A DNA stretch of 64,000 bases, taken from NCBI RefSeq assembly GCF_030272615.1, contig NC_081406.1, positions 236,323,922 to 236,387,921 of the forward strand. Reading direction: 5' to 3'. Shown here one piece after another: positions 25,377-39,530 of the stretch. This stretch comes from Cryptomeria japonica. Lineage: Eukaryota > Streptophyta > Pinopsida > Cupressales > Cupressaceae. The notes under the pieces are model-generated. The model saw nothing but the letters and a program-made list of their open reading frames with translations, had not been told where the DNA came from and ran no database searches. How positions within the stretch are numbered: position 1 is the stretch's first letter; the number at the start of each line of letters is the position of its first letter. The translations under genes were made by a program, and so were the position numbers.

Positions 25377-28300
25377 ATCTCCCCCTTTGGTATTGATGGC
25401 AACATATGAATGTGAAAAACAGTTAATGCAAAGAAAGAAGATATCACCAGCAAACTCCCCCTAAAATCAAGATAGACAATGTTGTTTTTCACATGATCTC
25501 TCTCCTCCTTTGACAACAATGCCAAAGATCTCCATAATAGAAACGTGAATCTATCTCCCCTAGGACACATAACCAAATCAACAGACTACTTCAACAGAGG
25601 AGCAACACCAACTCATGAATCCAAATAAAAGAACAAGGCTCTAAAATTCACTGGATTGATGCAACTAAATGCATCTAGTTCTCATTAGGAAGGGCGGATA
25701 CCCCTAATTTGTCTCTCAAGTAAATAGATGTATCTATAGGCAAAGGATTAGTGAAAATATCACCATTTTGTTCTTTTGTAGATACATATTCCATCTTCAC
25801 CTTCTCTTCACTGACTTGCTCTCTCAAGTGATTATATTTGATTGATATATACTTAGTATTTGAATGGTGCACCAGATTATTTGACATGTTTATAGAACTG
25901 AAATTATCACATTATATAATAGTAGGCTCATCATGGGTAACTCTAACATCTTTCAACATTTGCTTCATCCAAACTATCTGACTGCAATTACTAGGAGAAA
26001 CAATGTACTCAGCTTCAGCAATAGATAAGGATACTAAATTTGTTTCTTGCTAGCCCATGAAACTAATTTCTTACCTAAAAAGAATGATCCACCAATAGTA
26101 CTCTTCTGGTAACCAACATCACCAGTCCAATTTGCATCAGTATAGCCACACAACATGAAATCATCATTCTTCGAATACCATAAACCATAATCCATAGTTC
26201 CCTTTAGATATTTGAATATCCTCTTAACAACAGTAACATGACCTTCCTTTGGATCAGCTTGATATCTAGTAGCCATACACATGACATACATAATGTTAGT
26301 CCTAGTATGAGTAATATATAGAAGTCCACCAACCATAGATCTGTAAAAGCTTTGATTAACTTTTAGAGATTCATCATTTTTGTAAAATTTGCAACTAGTG
26401 ACCATTGGAGTTCCAACCAGTTTAAAATCATTTGATCCAAACTTCTTCAATAGTTCCTTCACATACTTGGTTTGAGATATAAAGATACCTTTTCCTATCT
26501 GTGCAATCTGCAAACCTAAAAAAAACTTCATCTCACCAATCATAGACATCTCAAATTCTTTCTGCATATCATCAGAAAACTTCACATTCATATCATCATC
26601 ACTACCAAAGATAATGTCATCGACAAAGATTTTAACAATCATAATTTTATCATTTTCAATCTTAAAGTACAGACTACTATCAGCGGCACTTTTAGTAAAC
26701 CCCAATTTCAAAAAGTATTTTTCTAATCTGGCATACTATGCTCTAGGAGCTTGTTTCAATCCATAAGTGCTTTCTTCAACTTAAATACCATGTCTCCATC
26801 ATCCAATAGTGAAAATCCATCAGGTTTCTCAATGTAAACCTCTTCCTCTAGATCACCATTCAAAAATGCAGATTTGATATCCATTTGATAAACCTTGAAA
26901 TCTTTATAAGAAGCATAAGCAAGTAACAATCTAACACCTTCAATTCTGGCAACCAGAGAAAAAGTAATCAAACATACTTCTTCTACAGCTAACCTTCTTC
27001 TAGTAATCACACTTTTATTCTTATCACCAATAATCTTATTCTCAGAATGATTCAATTTAACATACCTTGAAGTCTTATGTTTGTTCTGATCCTCAGGTTC
27101 CTCCACATATTCACCAGCAGCAGAAGCATCCGGATTAACATTCTCTGCTGAATCATTCTTCTTAGGCTTTTCAGGCTAAATAGGAGCTAAAATAATATGT
27201 TGACCATCATCATAAGCTCTAATCGCTTTTCCAAGGTTCTTATCCACCTTCACATTTGCACTCTGAACTATCTTTCTCAGTCTCTTTTTATAGCACAGGT
27301 AGGTTTTTCTCTTTGTAGAATATCCCAAAAAAGATACCTTCATCACTTCTAGTATCAAACTTTCCAATATCCTAATCTCTTGATATAACATTTGCTACCA
27401 AAAACTTTGAAATATTTCACAGTAGGAATGTGACCAAACCAAAGCTCATAAGGGGTCTTATCAGTATCACCTTTGATATGAACTATTTTAAATGTATAGA
27501 CTGCGGTGTTAATAGCTTCTCTCTAGTAGACCTTCAGAACATTTCCTTCAATCAACATAGTTCTTGCAATATCCAAAATAGTATTTTCTTCCTCTCAACA
27601 ACTCCATTCTGTTGTGGGGTTCTAGGAGCAAATAGATGTCTTCTGATTCCATGCATCTTACATAATGAATTGAACTCACCAAAACAAAATTCTTCACCTC
27701 TATCAGATCTCAGACACTTCAGCTTCAATCCAGACTCAATTTATCAAATGTTTCTAATTTTTCCTTCAAGAAGACAACCCACATCATTCTAGAATAATCA
27801 TCAATTAGCACCATAAAGTATCTATCACCCTATACACTTCTAACATTTGTAGGTTCACATAGGTTAGTATGCACAAGATCTAGCAATCCATTAGATGTAT
27901 ATTGTTTACTCCTGAAATAAATCTTTGTTTGCTTACCCAACTGACATTCCTTACATATCGGATTAATAGGTTTAACAATCTTAGGCAAATCTCTAACAAC
28001 TTGTGTAGAACTGATCTTAATCAATGAAACAAAGTTTAAATGACACATCCTCCTATGCCACAACAAACTCTCATCTGTCTTAGCAATCAAACAACTTTTC
28101 TCACCAGCATTCAAATGAAAAATGTTACCTTCAGTCTTATTCCCGCATGCAATCTCTATGCTAGAGGCATTTAAGATCTTGCATTTTCCATCCTTAAATT
28201 GTAGATCATAACCCTTATCAACCATCTTTCCAACACTCAAAATATTGTGCTTCAAACCTTCAACATACAAGACATCATTAGTGTTATGCTTACCATCAAA

Positions 28301-29643
28301 ATAAATAGAACCTCTCTAATGCATCACGTAGGCTTTGTCATCTCCAAATCTACCTATTCCACCATCATACCTATCCATGCTTACAAATTTCATTTAATCA
28401 CTAATCATATGATGTGAGAAACAGTTGTCAATCACCCATTCACCCTTTTCTTCTACCTTAGCAGCCAAAGCTTTCTCCTAAATAGAACATCTAGTAGAAT
28501 CAATAAGTACAGGTCTATCTTCTTTAATGGCAATAAACAAAACTTCATCTCTTTATGATTCATCATTTGTAACACCTTCATCTACAATATAATAACAGTC
28601 CTTCTGGTTCCTAAACTTTCAGTTAGAATTATAAGGCTTATCATACTTCTCATGCTTCTCATATCTATCATTCCTATCATTCTTATCAAACTTATCATGT
28701 CTGCCATACTTAGCCATTCTCTCTAGGCATCTAGAAGCAAAATGTCCTATCTTATTACAAGAAAAACATTTCAAGGGCAAATTCCCATCATACTTACCTC
28801 CACCTTTAGGCAATCTCCGAGCAATCAATGCTTCAAGCTCATCAAGCTCTTTTTCTTGCTCTGTTATTTCTCTTCTTTCTCTTTCATATCTAGATATCTT
28901 GCACTCACCTGGATCATATTTCTTCTTACCAGATACAGATGTTGATACTTTAAATGCAGTATCAGACTTTCTATGTGATTCTCTGAATTCACTCATCTCA
29001 AATGCAGCAAGTTTTCCAGCCAACACATCTCTTATCATTGTAGTCACACTCTAGATCTCATTAATAGCAGCAACCTTATGTTTATAAGTAGGAGGCAAAG
29101 ATCTTAGCACCTTAGCAGCAATCACATCTTCCTCAATCTTTCCACCTACACACCTGATACCAAGAACAAGTACATTCACCTTAGCCATGTATGAATGTAT
29201 GTTCTCATCATCTCCCATATTCAATGTATCATACTTTCCTTTCAAACTCTGCAACTTATCAACTTTCACTTGACTATCACCTTCATACAGGATCTCAAGC
29301 TTCTCCTAGATCTCATGTGTGGTTTGAAGTCCCATAACATTTGTCATTTTAAAATCAGTTAGGGCACTAAGCAATGCTTTCGTTGCTTTGATGTTATATT
29401 CTTGTTCCTTAACCTCATTAGGAGTAGATGGTCCATTTTGAGGAGCAACATAGACATTCTTAGTAATCTTCCAATAATCCTCTCCAAAGCATTTCAAGTG
29501 CACCTCCATTCGGCTCTTCCATATAGTATAGTTACTTCCATCAAACCTTAGACTACCCTTCTTGAAAAGAATACCTTGAGCTATCATCTTGGATCTCCTC
29601 AAGTGCTTAACATTCTACCAAAGGATCTAGCTCTGATACCAAT

Positions 29644-30895
29644 TGTTTGTAGTAGTCAAGAAGGAAGACTGAGAGGGGGGGGTGAATCAATCTTTATAGG
29701 ATATAGAAAAATTAAACTCCAAAACATAAACTGATAAACTACAACAATAAATAGATAAGAAAATTAATACCACAACACAAAACACAAATATTTTGATGTC
29801 AAAAACTCAGTTAAGGGAAAAACCATGGTGGGAACCTACCCACAGTAAGATGATACTCTGCAATAGTATGTGAAAATATTACAATGATAAATGCACATGC
29901 ATTCAGGCACACTACCTAGAGCTCACTGCTCAAAAGATATTTGCCCGAAAGGCTACAACCCTTAGGGAATTCTCACTAACTTACAATATGATTTAGACTA
30001 CAATCTAGAAGAAATGAACTACAATGATAGAATCTACAAATGCCTGATGACGTTTCTAGTCAACCACAGTTGTCTTCTCTACAACACCAATCTCAACACA
30101 AACTAAACATTGGAGGATAAATAACTTATCTGCACACAAATATCTACAAAAATGACACCAAAACTAAGTAAATAACTCGCCTATATATACAATTCATCAA
30201 CTTTGATAACAAGGTCGACTAAACCCTCAACCCTCAACTCATAATTACAAAAATTACATTACATGATACAAGGATCAACCACAAGATGAATACAATGATT
30301 TACATTACATACCATGGACCTAATTCAAATTTCCAAGCGATCACATCGACTGAAAATCACACCAAGATCAACCACAACATGCTACACCACCAGAAATATG
30401 GCATAACATGAAAATCATCATCGGTTGATGAAAACTGCCAAAAACTTGCACAACGATCAATGCGGATAGCCAAAAAAAAATAGGACATGACTACGAAACA
30501 CCGAAAACCATGTTAGAATCATCACCAACAGCTGCACCAACACCACTTATCAAATCTTCGTCGATCAACATCAGAAAGCTCAGAACATAACCAATCAACA
30601 ACTGCCACAAAGAAAGATAACTTGTCGAGCACCAAATCACAAACCATTTGAAATGAAGATACTTAATATCATCTCGAACAATATCCTAAAACATCAATAC
30701 AAGATTTGATAACACCAGAATATACCAGAGGAAATACCAGATTCTGCAAAATAGTGATCAACATAACTAAACTACAAAATTGGATTAGAAGATCTTCCCA
30801 AACTCACCAGAATAAGTCACAAGAATATGTTGACATCAATGATAACAACATACCCTATCAGCAGCAATGAAAAACCATATCCAATAACTCCAACA
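29644..30895 (-). repeat. 5' LTR of Copia element 1
   Basis: 1252 bp, next to the tRNA-Met-type primer-binding site at about 29630-29641. Pairs with 24118-25376. Confidence 0.9.
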
Positions 30896-31870
30896 CAATA
30901 GAGATAAATCAATGAAACCTAGTAGAAATAGGAAGCGGATAAAGCCAATAACTACTAGCACAAGGGTTTTATCAAGGCTCCCTTAACCTTCAATAGAAAC
31001 CAAGGGTTTTTCCAAGCACCCATAACCTAATTAATGGGTTTTACAAGGCTCCCACAACAAGAATTGGGTTTTGAATTGACTCCCACAACCATCAACATTT
31101 TTGGGTTTTGAAAGGGCTTCCAAAACCCACATAAAAAGGGATTTTTGGGCTCCCAAAACCTGTAAAAGAATCTCCAAGCCATAACCAAAGAGTGGTCCTA
31201 ACCAAAAACAAAAACTGGCCAAACTAAACCCTTGAAAACTACTAGCATCTAGCTTGTCCTTGATAAAAGAAAAAAGCATATGGATTTTCTAGGATCCCTA
31301 ATGAGAGTGGGTTTTCTAAGGCTCCCACAACCTGAAACCATGGGTTTTTTAGAGGCTCCCATAACCTTTCTATTGAGAACAAGTAGGGTAGCATACAAAA
31401 AACTCTCTAGAATCACCACCTCCATAGCTGAGAAAGGAGAAAGACCATTGATAAGATTATTCGCAGCTCCCAAGCAACCAAGAAACAGGGCCTCCTCAAA
31501 GTCCCCACAACACCTCTCAGTCACAAACATAACACCCAACTCCACCTCAAAAGAAGAAAGGTAACCTCCAACACCATCCACCTCAATAGGAAGAACCAGA
31601 GAAATAGGAGGAAGCTGGGAAAGACACAATAAGGCTAGCCACAAATACAAAATGAGGGTGGAAAAAATACATAAAAAAAAAACCACACCCACCATAAACC
31701 AAACCTCTAGATTTCTACCAGGACCTGAGAACATCTTGAAAATAACAAAATAGGAGGGAGTAAAGGCAACCTCATCCAGAAATGTCAATTGAAGCAGCTG
31801 CAAAGCTCCAAAAAACCATCTCCCTCCCTCTATAGAAAAGAGGACAACCTCAATAGGCTTGAAGAAAGCA
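30896..31870 (-). mobile_element. Family X copy 2, middle fragment with hairpin-like repeats
   Basis: Lies between the two Copia elements. Read on the minus strand it is G- and T-rich. It contains eight spaced copies of a 24-26 bp unit (next entry) and phrases such as CCTATTGAGGTGG that recur in the fragment at 38.5-39.5 kb, linking the two. The open frame at 31249-31803 encodes a hydrophobic, repeat-laden peptide and is not accepted as a gene. Confidence 0.5.
30961..31366. repeat. Interspersed 24-26 bp imperfect inverted repeats
   Basis: Plus-strand units follow GGGTTTT, a few bases, AAGGCTCCCA, one or two bases, AACC. Starts are near 30963, 31003, 31034, 31065, 31102, 31138, 31304 and 31340. 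The ends pair (GGTTTT with AAAACC), so each unit could fold into a small hairpin. Two further variants lie at about 23971 and 23998 in the 3' tail fragment. Spacing is mostly 30-40 bp. Confidence 0.65.
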
Positions 31871-31875
31871 TAAAC

Positions 31876-32938
31876 TGTTTGTATTTTGGTTTGATTTTGT
31901 CATTGATGTCAACACCTACTAAAAACTAGCACTTTGGAGATCCAACAACATTCATCGGCAAGCAAGTAACTATTGCACAGCTACTCGTATATGGTTCACC
32001 GGTAGGATATAATGTTCACTGGTACCTGGGATGATATGGAAGACACCTGGTAATGTCAAAGACATGGTGTGGACACTTTGTTTTGAAGAATTAATCATTG
32101 GTATATTCATATTTGCATATTTGCTTTTACCGGCAAATAGGTCCAGGTTATCTAGGGTTACACCGGCAGGATTATCTTTTCCAGATCAACATGGCACACT
32201 ATGGAGAGGATTTATTATTGATGTAAATGCATTAAGCCGACATGTTTAATCAGTTATTGCATTGGATATTATATTGTTTGTAAAATGATTTTATTGTAAT
32301 ATCTTGTAGAGCCGACCTACTAAAATTGGTCTTAGGGTATGGTATAAATGGAAGATCTTATTTGTAAGATCAAGTGTGGAATGCGAAGAAGAATTGTGTG
32401 AAGGTATATGCAAGATTAAGCAGAGGTATACACAAAGAAATCATTTGAAGGTGAAGTTAGGTTTTTGTATAAGCATATCAACATTACACTGGTACTGAAT
32501 AAGGCATATGAAGATGCTATTTTGTGCAATACATTCTTATTGGATTTAACCATCCAACTGTAGTTAGTGTGACTCCCATTTTGTGATTGAGTAGTGAGCT
32601 CTAGGCTGTTGGCCTTTCTGCATGTGCAGACCCCATTTATGTACACTTACTATCTGCAGTAGTATCATCTAATTGTGGGTAAGGTTTCCCACTATTTTTT
32701 TTCCCCTTATAGGGTTTCCACGTACAAATATTGGTGTTATGTGTTGTGGATGAGTTTATGTTTATGTTTCATGCATTAATCCTTACCGGTATAGCAATTT
32801 ACCATTAACACTGTCTACTAGTATACTTAACTAGTTAACTGGTATTAAGCATTAAGTTGGTTAATTCGTTTTTGGTTTGAATTTATTAGACAACTAATTC
32901 AACCCCCCCCCCCTCTCAGTTGTCTCCGGGACCTAATA
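31876..32938 (+). repeat. 5' LTR of Copia element 2
   Basis: 1063 bp. Includes the C-run at about 32903-32913 followed by CTCTCAGTTGTC shortly before its end. Confidence 0.92.
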
Positions 32939-35900
32939 ATTGGTATCAAAGCTTAGTCCTCTTTTGCAGAAGTTTAATAACTTGAGGAGATCCAATGTCT
33001 ACTAATTATTTCAGGAAGGACAATCCTAAACTTGATGGAACCAACTATGGGATATGGAAGATCAGAATGGAGACACATCTGAATTACATTGGTAAAGACA
33101 TCTGGGAAGTTACAAGGAATGGTTATACTACCACTGTAGTTGGTCAGACTACTCCAACTACCTTAGCTAAAGATGAAGAGAATGATTGCAAAGCAAGAGA
33201 AGCACTTTTGAGCGCATTATCAGATCAACAAATCATGGGATTATCAGATAAGTCTACTGCTAAAGCTATTTGGGATCATTTGGAAACATTGAATGAAGGA
33301 GATTCCATAGTCAAAATTGCACAAATTGAAATCTTCCGAGTGAGGTATGAACATCTGAAAATGGAAGAAGATGAAAGGATTTCTGCTTTTATGGAAAGAG
33401 TAAATGAAATTGTTTTGGGTATTAAATGTTGTGGAGGAACTTTGAGTGAGGATGAAATTGTTTCAAAAATCTTAAGATGTTTTCCACCGACATATAAAAT
33501 GAAGGTTACTGCTATAAATGAGTTGAGAACATTGATTGGAAAACTTTCAGGCTTTGAAATTGAGGAATTTGGTCTTGTTGCTACTATAAAGATAGGTTTG
33601 GCCTTTAAAGCATCAACATCATCTGCTCCATCATTTGACAAATCAGACTGGAAAGCCTTTTATGCAAGAGAACTTGAAGAAACCAGGAAGGAGAATGAAG
33701 AGCTTGAAGAACTTGAAGGACTATTTGCAAGAAAAATGCCAAAAGGTCCAATCGGAAGTAAGTATGAAGGTAAAGCACCCTTTAAATATTTTAAGTGCAA
33801 TAAGATTGGTCATATGGCTTCGAGATGCCCTGATAGACATGCTAGACTAAGAGAAGAAGCTAGAAGAATGTACAAGCCTAATCCTGAATATCAGAGATAC
33901 AGATTTGAGAAGAACAAAGACAAATCTTGTTACATTGTTGATGAAGGTGTGACTGATGATTCTGATAAGGATCCAATAGACAATGGATGGGTTTTTGTTG
34001 CTATAACAGAAGATCAACCGACACCTACTGTTCAACCAGTAGAACAAGCCCTAGCAGCTAAAGTTGAAGTAAAGGATGAATGGATCATTGACTCAGGATG
34101 CTCACATCATATGACTAGAGACAAAGGTAAATTCTTTAACTTTCAAGAATCCAATGGAGGTTTAGTAAGATTTGGAGATGACAAAGCCTGTTCAATCAAA
34201 GGTGAGGGTTCAATATCTCTTGATGGTAAGCATAAGACTGACAATGTCTACTATGTTGAAGGATTAAAGCATAATCTTTTAAGTGTTGGTCAATTGGTTG
34301 AGAAAGGATTTCAGTTACAATTTAAAAATGGAAAATGTAAAATTATGAATAGAACTGGTTTGGAAATTGCAACCGGTAATCAGACTAGAGGTAATATCTT
34401 TCATTTGAACAACAGTGAAAAGGCATGCTTGATCGCACATATAGATGAAGGTTGGTTATAGCATAAGAGACTATGTCATGTAAACTTTGATTGCATGGTA
34501 AAAATCAGTACTTCTAAGGCAGTTAGAGATCTACCTAAAATTGTGAAACCTCAGAATACAATTTGTAAGGAATGTCAATTTGGAAAACAGGTTAGAGCTA
34601 GTTTCAAAAGAATTCCAAAAAAATCCAATAATTCTCTTGATTTGATTCACATTGATTTATGTGGTCCAGCTAGAACTAGAAGCTTACAAGGTGATAGATA
34701 TTTCATGCTAATTACTGATGATTATTCTAGAATGTGTTGGGTTACTTTTCTCAGAGAAAAAAATTAGAAGCACTTGGAAAGTTCAAACTGTTCTAAGCAA
34801 TGGTTGAAAATGAAACCGGTAAGAAAATCAAATGTTTAAGATCAGATCAAGGAGGAGAATTCACATCTAAGGACTTTAATACATTCTATGAAGTGAATGG
34901 AATCAAAAGACAGTTATCAGCACCTCGGACACCATAGCAGAATGGAGTTGTTGAAAGGAAAAATAGAACTATCCTGGATGCAGCAAGAAGTATGTTATCA
35001 GAAGAAAATCTACCACATGTGTATTGGAGAGAAGCAGTTAGCACTGCCGTCTATACATTCAACAAAGTTCACATCAAAGGTAAAACTGGTAAGACCCCTC
35101 ATGAACTATGGTTTGGTAATACTCCTAATCTTAAGTATTTCAGAATTTTTGGAAGTAAATGTTACATTAGAAGAGATGAGTATATTGACAAATTGGATCC
35201 TAGAAGTGATGAATGAATATTTCTTGGTTATTCATCTAAGAGCAAGGCATATAGATGTTTTAATAAGAGATTGCAGAAAATTGTTGAGAGTACAAATGTA
35301 AAGATTGATGAACAATTCAGAGGAACTTCAAGGTACATAGACTCTGAACCGACAATAGAAATTGTGACAAATGAACCTACAATGAATCCACCGGTACAGA
35401 ATGAAGATCCAGTTACCTCAGTATCATCAGAGGATTCCACAGTAATTGAAGAACAGCAACAAACTAAGACACCCCGGTATGTAAGATTGAATCATTCTGA
35501 AGATCAGATAATGGGAAACAAATTTAAAGGAGTTATGACAAGAGGAAGATTCTCAAATGAAGAGGTATGTCTTATTTCTCAAATTGAACCATCATCTATC
35601 AATGAGGCATGTGAAGATAAATTTTGGATTAAAGCTATGGAAGAAGAATTAGGACAAATTGAGAAAAATAATACTTGGACATTAGTTCCCCAGCCTAAAG
35701 ATAAAAATGTAATTGGAACCAACTGGGTATTTAGAAACAAACTTAATGAAGCTGGTAAGGTTGTCAGAAATAAAGCAAGACTAGTGTGTAAGGGATATTC
35801 TCAGAAAGAAGGAGTTGATTACAATGAAGCCTTTGCACCGGTAGCCAGAATTGAGGCAGTTAGATTATTCTTGGCTTTTGCAGCTCACAAGGATTACAAA

Positions 35901-37460
35901 GTTTATCAAATGGATATTAAATGTTCATTTTTGAATGGAGATCTTGAAGAGGAAGTATATATTGAACAACCTGATGGATTTTCTTTGACAGATGACAATG
36001 ATATCGTTTGCATGTTAAGAAAAACTTTGTATGGATTGAAACAAGCTCCAAGAGCTTGGTATGCAAGGCAGGATAAGTATCTTTCGAAGATTGGTTTTAC
36101 TAAAGTAAATGCAGATAGCAATTTATATTACAAAATAACTAATGATGACATCTTGATTATTGAAGTATTTGTTGATGATATAATCTTTAGAGGAGAAGAT
36201 GGATTATGAAAGGAATTTTCTATTAAAATGTAGCAAGAATTTGAAATGTCTATGAGTGGAGAAATAAAATTCCTTTTAGGTTTGCAGATTTCACAGACTG
36301 ATAAAGGTATATTTTTGAGTCAATCCAAGTACTTGAAAGAATTACTAAAAAATTTTGGGATGGATAACTCTAAACCGGTAAGCACACCTATGACTACAAA
36401 TGACAAATTATCTCAAAGGGATGCATCTACACCTGTTAATCCAACTAGATACAAATCTATGATAGGAGGTTTACTATATTTGACACAAACCAGGCCTGAT
36501 ATTATGAATGCAATATGTATTGTTTCTAGATTTCAAAGTAATCCTAGGGAAAATCATGAATCAGCAGTAAAAAGGATTTTCCAATACTTACAAGGCACAT
36601 CAAATCTTGGATTATGGTATCCTAGAGATGAAAATTTTAACCTATGTGCATACACAGATGCAAATTGGGCAGGAGATGTGGATGATAGAAAAAGCACCAC
36701 TGGAGGAGCATTCTTTCTTGGAAAGAGATTAGTTTCTTGGTTGAGTAAGAAACAAAGTTGTACATCTTTATCAACAGTAGAATCAGAATATGTTGTAGCA
36801 ACAAGTAACTATACACAGCTACTATGGCTTAACCAAATGTTGAAAGACATAAAGGTAAAATGCAAGGAACCTATTACTATATATTGTGATAACACTACAA
36901 CAATTGATATATTTAAGAATCTGGTATTACATTCTAAAACAAAACATGTTTCTATCAAACTGAATTCTATAAGGGAAAAAGTTGAAGAAAAGGAAATAAA
37001 ACTAGTTTATGTGAATACTAAAGAACAACTTGCAGATATTTTCACAAAACCTTTTCCTAAGGAGACTTTTGAATATCTCAGAGATCAACTTGGAGTCATA
37101 CCACCACTGGTAGATACTTAGACAGTTGATGATTGTCATCAACCGACAAAATTAAAAAGACAAATCTTTTTTTCTGGTCTTTGATGAGGAAACTACTTCC
37201 CAAGGGGAGTAGTTGGTATTTTGTATGAAATTGATTTTTTTAGCTTTGGCATTTGATGTCAAAGGGAGAGAGATATCTATGGAAAAACACATTATCTTTT
37301 GAAGAGTGATTGGTATTAATCTTTGGATAAACACATGTTGCTCCTAGGGGGAGAAATTGTTGTCTGAAGGAGTTTGTTGGTTTTTGGTATTTGGCATTTC
37401 TGTTTTGGCACTTTGATGGTTTTTCCATCTTGTGTTGCCATCAATGCCAAAGGGGGAGAT

Positions 37461-38479
37461 TGTTGGTATTTTGGTATGGTTTTGTCTTTGATGTCAACAC
37501 CTACTGAAAACTATTGCACAGTTACTGGTATATGGTTCACCGATAGGATATAATATTCATTGGTACCTGGAATGATATGGAAGACACTTGGAAATGTTGA
37601 AGACATCGTGTGGACACTTTGTTTTGAAGAATTAATCATTGGTATATTCATATTTGCATATTTGCTTTTACCGGCAAATAGGTCCAGGTTATCTAGGGTT
37701 ACACCGGCAGGATTATCTTTTCCAGATCAACATGGCACACTATGGAAATGATTTATTATTGATGTAAACGCATTAAGCCGACATGTTTAATCAGTTATTG
37801 CATTGGATATTATATTGTTTGTAAAACGATTTTATTGTAATATCTTGTAGAGCCGACCTACTAAAATTGGTCTTAGGGTATGGTATAAATGTAAGATCTT
37901 ATTTGTAAGATTAAGTGTGGAATGCGAAGAAGAATTGTGTGAAGGTATATGCAAGATTAAGAAGTGGTATACACAAAGAAGTCATTTGAAGGTGAAGTTA
38001 GGTTTTTGTATAAGCATATCAGCATTACACCGGTACTGAATCAGGCATATGAAGATGCTATTTTGTGCAGTACATTCTTATTGGATTTAGCCATCCAACT
38101 ATAATCAGTGTGACTCCCATTTTGTGATTGAGCAGTGAGCTCTACGCTATTGGCCTTTCTGCATGTGCAGACCCCATTTATGTACACTTACTATCTGCAG
38201 TAGTATCATCTGATTGTGGGTAAGCTTTCCCACCATGGGTTTTCCCCTTACAGGTTTTCCACGTACAAATATTGGTGTTATGTGTTGTGGATGAGTTTAT
38301 GTTTATGTTTCATTCATTAATCCTTACCGGTATAGCAATTTACTGTTAATACTGTCTATCGACATACTTAACTGGTTTACCGGTATTAAGCATTAAGTTG
38401 GTTAATTGGTTTTTGGTTTGAATTTATTTGACAACTGATTCACCAACCCCCCCCTCTCAGTTGTCTCTGGGACCTAACA
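37461..38479 (+). repeat. 3' LTR of Copia element 2
   Basis: 1019 bp, starting TGTTGGTATTTTGG directly after the polypurine tract and ending CTAACA. Confidence 0.92.
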
Positions 38480-38484
38480 TAAAC

Positions 38485-39530
38485 TAGCTACCAAAAACCC
38501 CCATTCTAGATAGGCATGAAAGAACAATAGAAAAGCCTGAAGAGATTTGGAAACCCCAAAACTAGTACATCCTCCCTTCCTCACAACCCACAGAAGAGGA
38601 AAAGGACAAAACCACCCCATCATCGAGGAAGGCCCCAAGATAAAAGATCACATGTCACCTACCCATCAACATCCAAAAACATGTGACATGAGAGAGCCCA
38701 ATGTTGAGGAATAGAATAGAGCCCCCGCGGGAAAACCCGCATCCATCCTCACAACTAGCTACGAAAGATTCAATAGCCTCCCACCAGCTCCTACCATTAA
38801 AAACCACAGCATCCATCTCCACCTCAATAGGAGAAAGGTTATCTCCAATACCCACCATCTCAACCTCAATAAAAGATAGGGCCACCTCAATAGGAATAAT
38901 TGGAAATAACCCAAAATACTAGGATAAAAGTGACAAGACTACGAATAGAAAGACACACAGGGTAAAACCAACAATAGTGCATAAGGCCCCCTACAGCCCC
39001 AAATCCCAAAACCAAAATGGAAGGAAACCCACCAAAGCATCAAACAAAGGGGGAGAAAAACCTTTGGCTATAAAGACCACTCCACCTCCATCCCAAACAC
39101 ACCTACCATACCCACTCATGAGCATCACATCCACGTCCACATTCGTAACTTCAACCACCTTTGCAACACCATCTTCCTCACAGGAAATCCTACTCCCTGT
39201 GCTGGAATAGAGAAAACCACCACCACGAACCCCAGCTGCAAAGATAAAGTGAGGGAACAACATACATCGGAAGCCACAACCGTGAGGGGTCATCAATAAG
39301 CTAAGCACAACCACCACAATCAATAGTCCCCATAAAAGAACAGCATGAATTAGCCAAAACAAGGGCTCCTACCATCCACAAAGCTTTCCAACCAAGCCAC
39401 AAGGAATAAGAAACAAGGGTGGCCAACACACAGATCGACCGCCAACACTCCCCTCACCATCTTCACCAGCAACTTCGCCTGCAACCCTATCCTTCACTGC
39501 TTCTCATGCGTGCAGCATAATTTAAAATTT
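38485..39530 (-). mobile_element. Family X copy 2, 5' fragment
   Basis: Continues the 31 kb fragment across the Copia 2 insertion: the TAAAC duplication joins them. Read on the minus strand it is G/T-rich, with repeated TATTGAGGTGG phrases. No recognised domain. With the Copia elements removed, copy 2 totals about 2.2 kb. Confidence 0.5.

Larger units (their letters stand above)
24118..30895 (-). mobile_element. Copia LTR retrotransposon 1 (older), fossil
   Basis: Complete minus-strand element: 3' LTR 24118-25376, 5' LTR 29644-30895. A primer-binding site (TGGTATCAGAGC, initiator tRNA-Met type) lies just inside the 5' LTR, and a polypurine tract (AAAGGGGGAGAT) just inside the 3' LTR. Flanking 5-mers are CAACA and CAATA, an imperfect target duplication. 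Parts in order: gag with zinc knuckle (about 29602-28619), protease and integrase (about 28450-27170), reverse transcriptase (about 27100-26300) and RNase H (about 26300-25680). By eye the LTRs differ at roughly one site in ten, so it is clearly older than element 2. Broken, with on the order of ten interruptions. Confidence 0.92.
31876..38479 (+). mobile_element. Copia LTR retrotransposon 2 (younger), nearly whole fossil
   Basis: LTRs 31876-32938 and 37461-38479. Perfect target duplication TAAAC at 31871-31875 and 38480-38484. Primer-binding site TGGTATCAAAGCTT at 32941; polypurine tract AAAGGGGGAGAT ending at 37460. Order of parts: gag (from 32995, zinc knuckle CNKIGHMASRC), protease (IIDSGCSHHMT), integrase (about 34450-35300), reverse transcriptase (about 35630-36500, with [11 protein letters not shown] and FVDDII) and RNase H (about 36640-37121, with SLSTVESEYV). 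LTRs differ by about 3 percent by eye apart from a length difference. The coding region has only a handful of interruptions. Its gag and pol are related to element 1. Confidence 0.95.

Noticed and set aside
24113-30900. A perfect target duplication for Copia element 1
   Set aside because: The flanks read CAACA and CAATA. One of five bases differs, so it is reported only as imperfect.
30961-31366. GGGTTTT units as telomere-like repeats
   Set aside because: They are not in tandem, are 30-40 bp apart and belong to longer 24-26 bp units. Plant telomeres are tandem TTTAGGG.
31249-31803. A hydrophobic 184-codon open frame on the minus strand
   Set aside because: It lies inside the family X repeat body, overlaps hairpin-like repeats, and has a composition set by the G/T-rich strand. 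No domain is visible.
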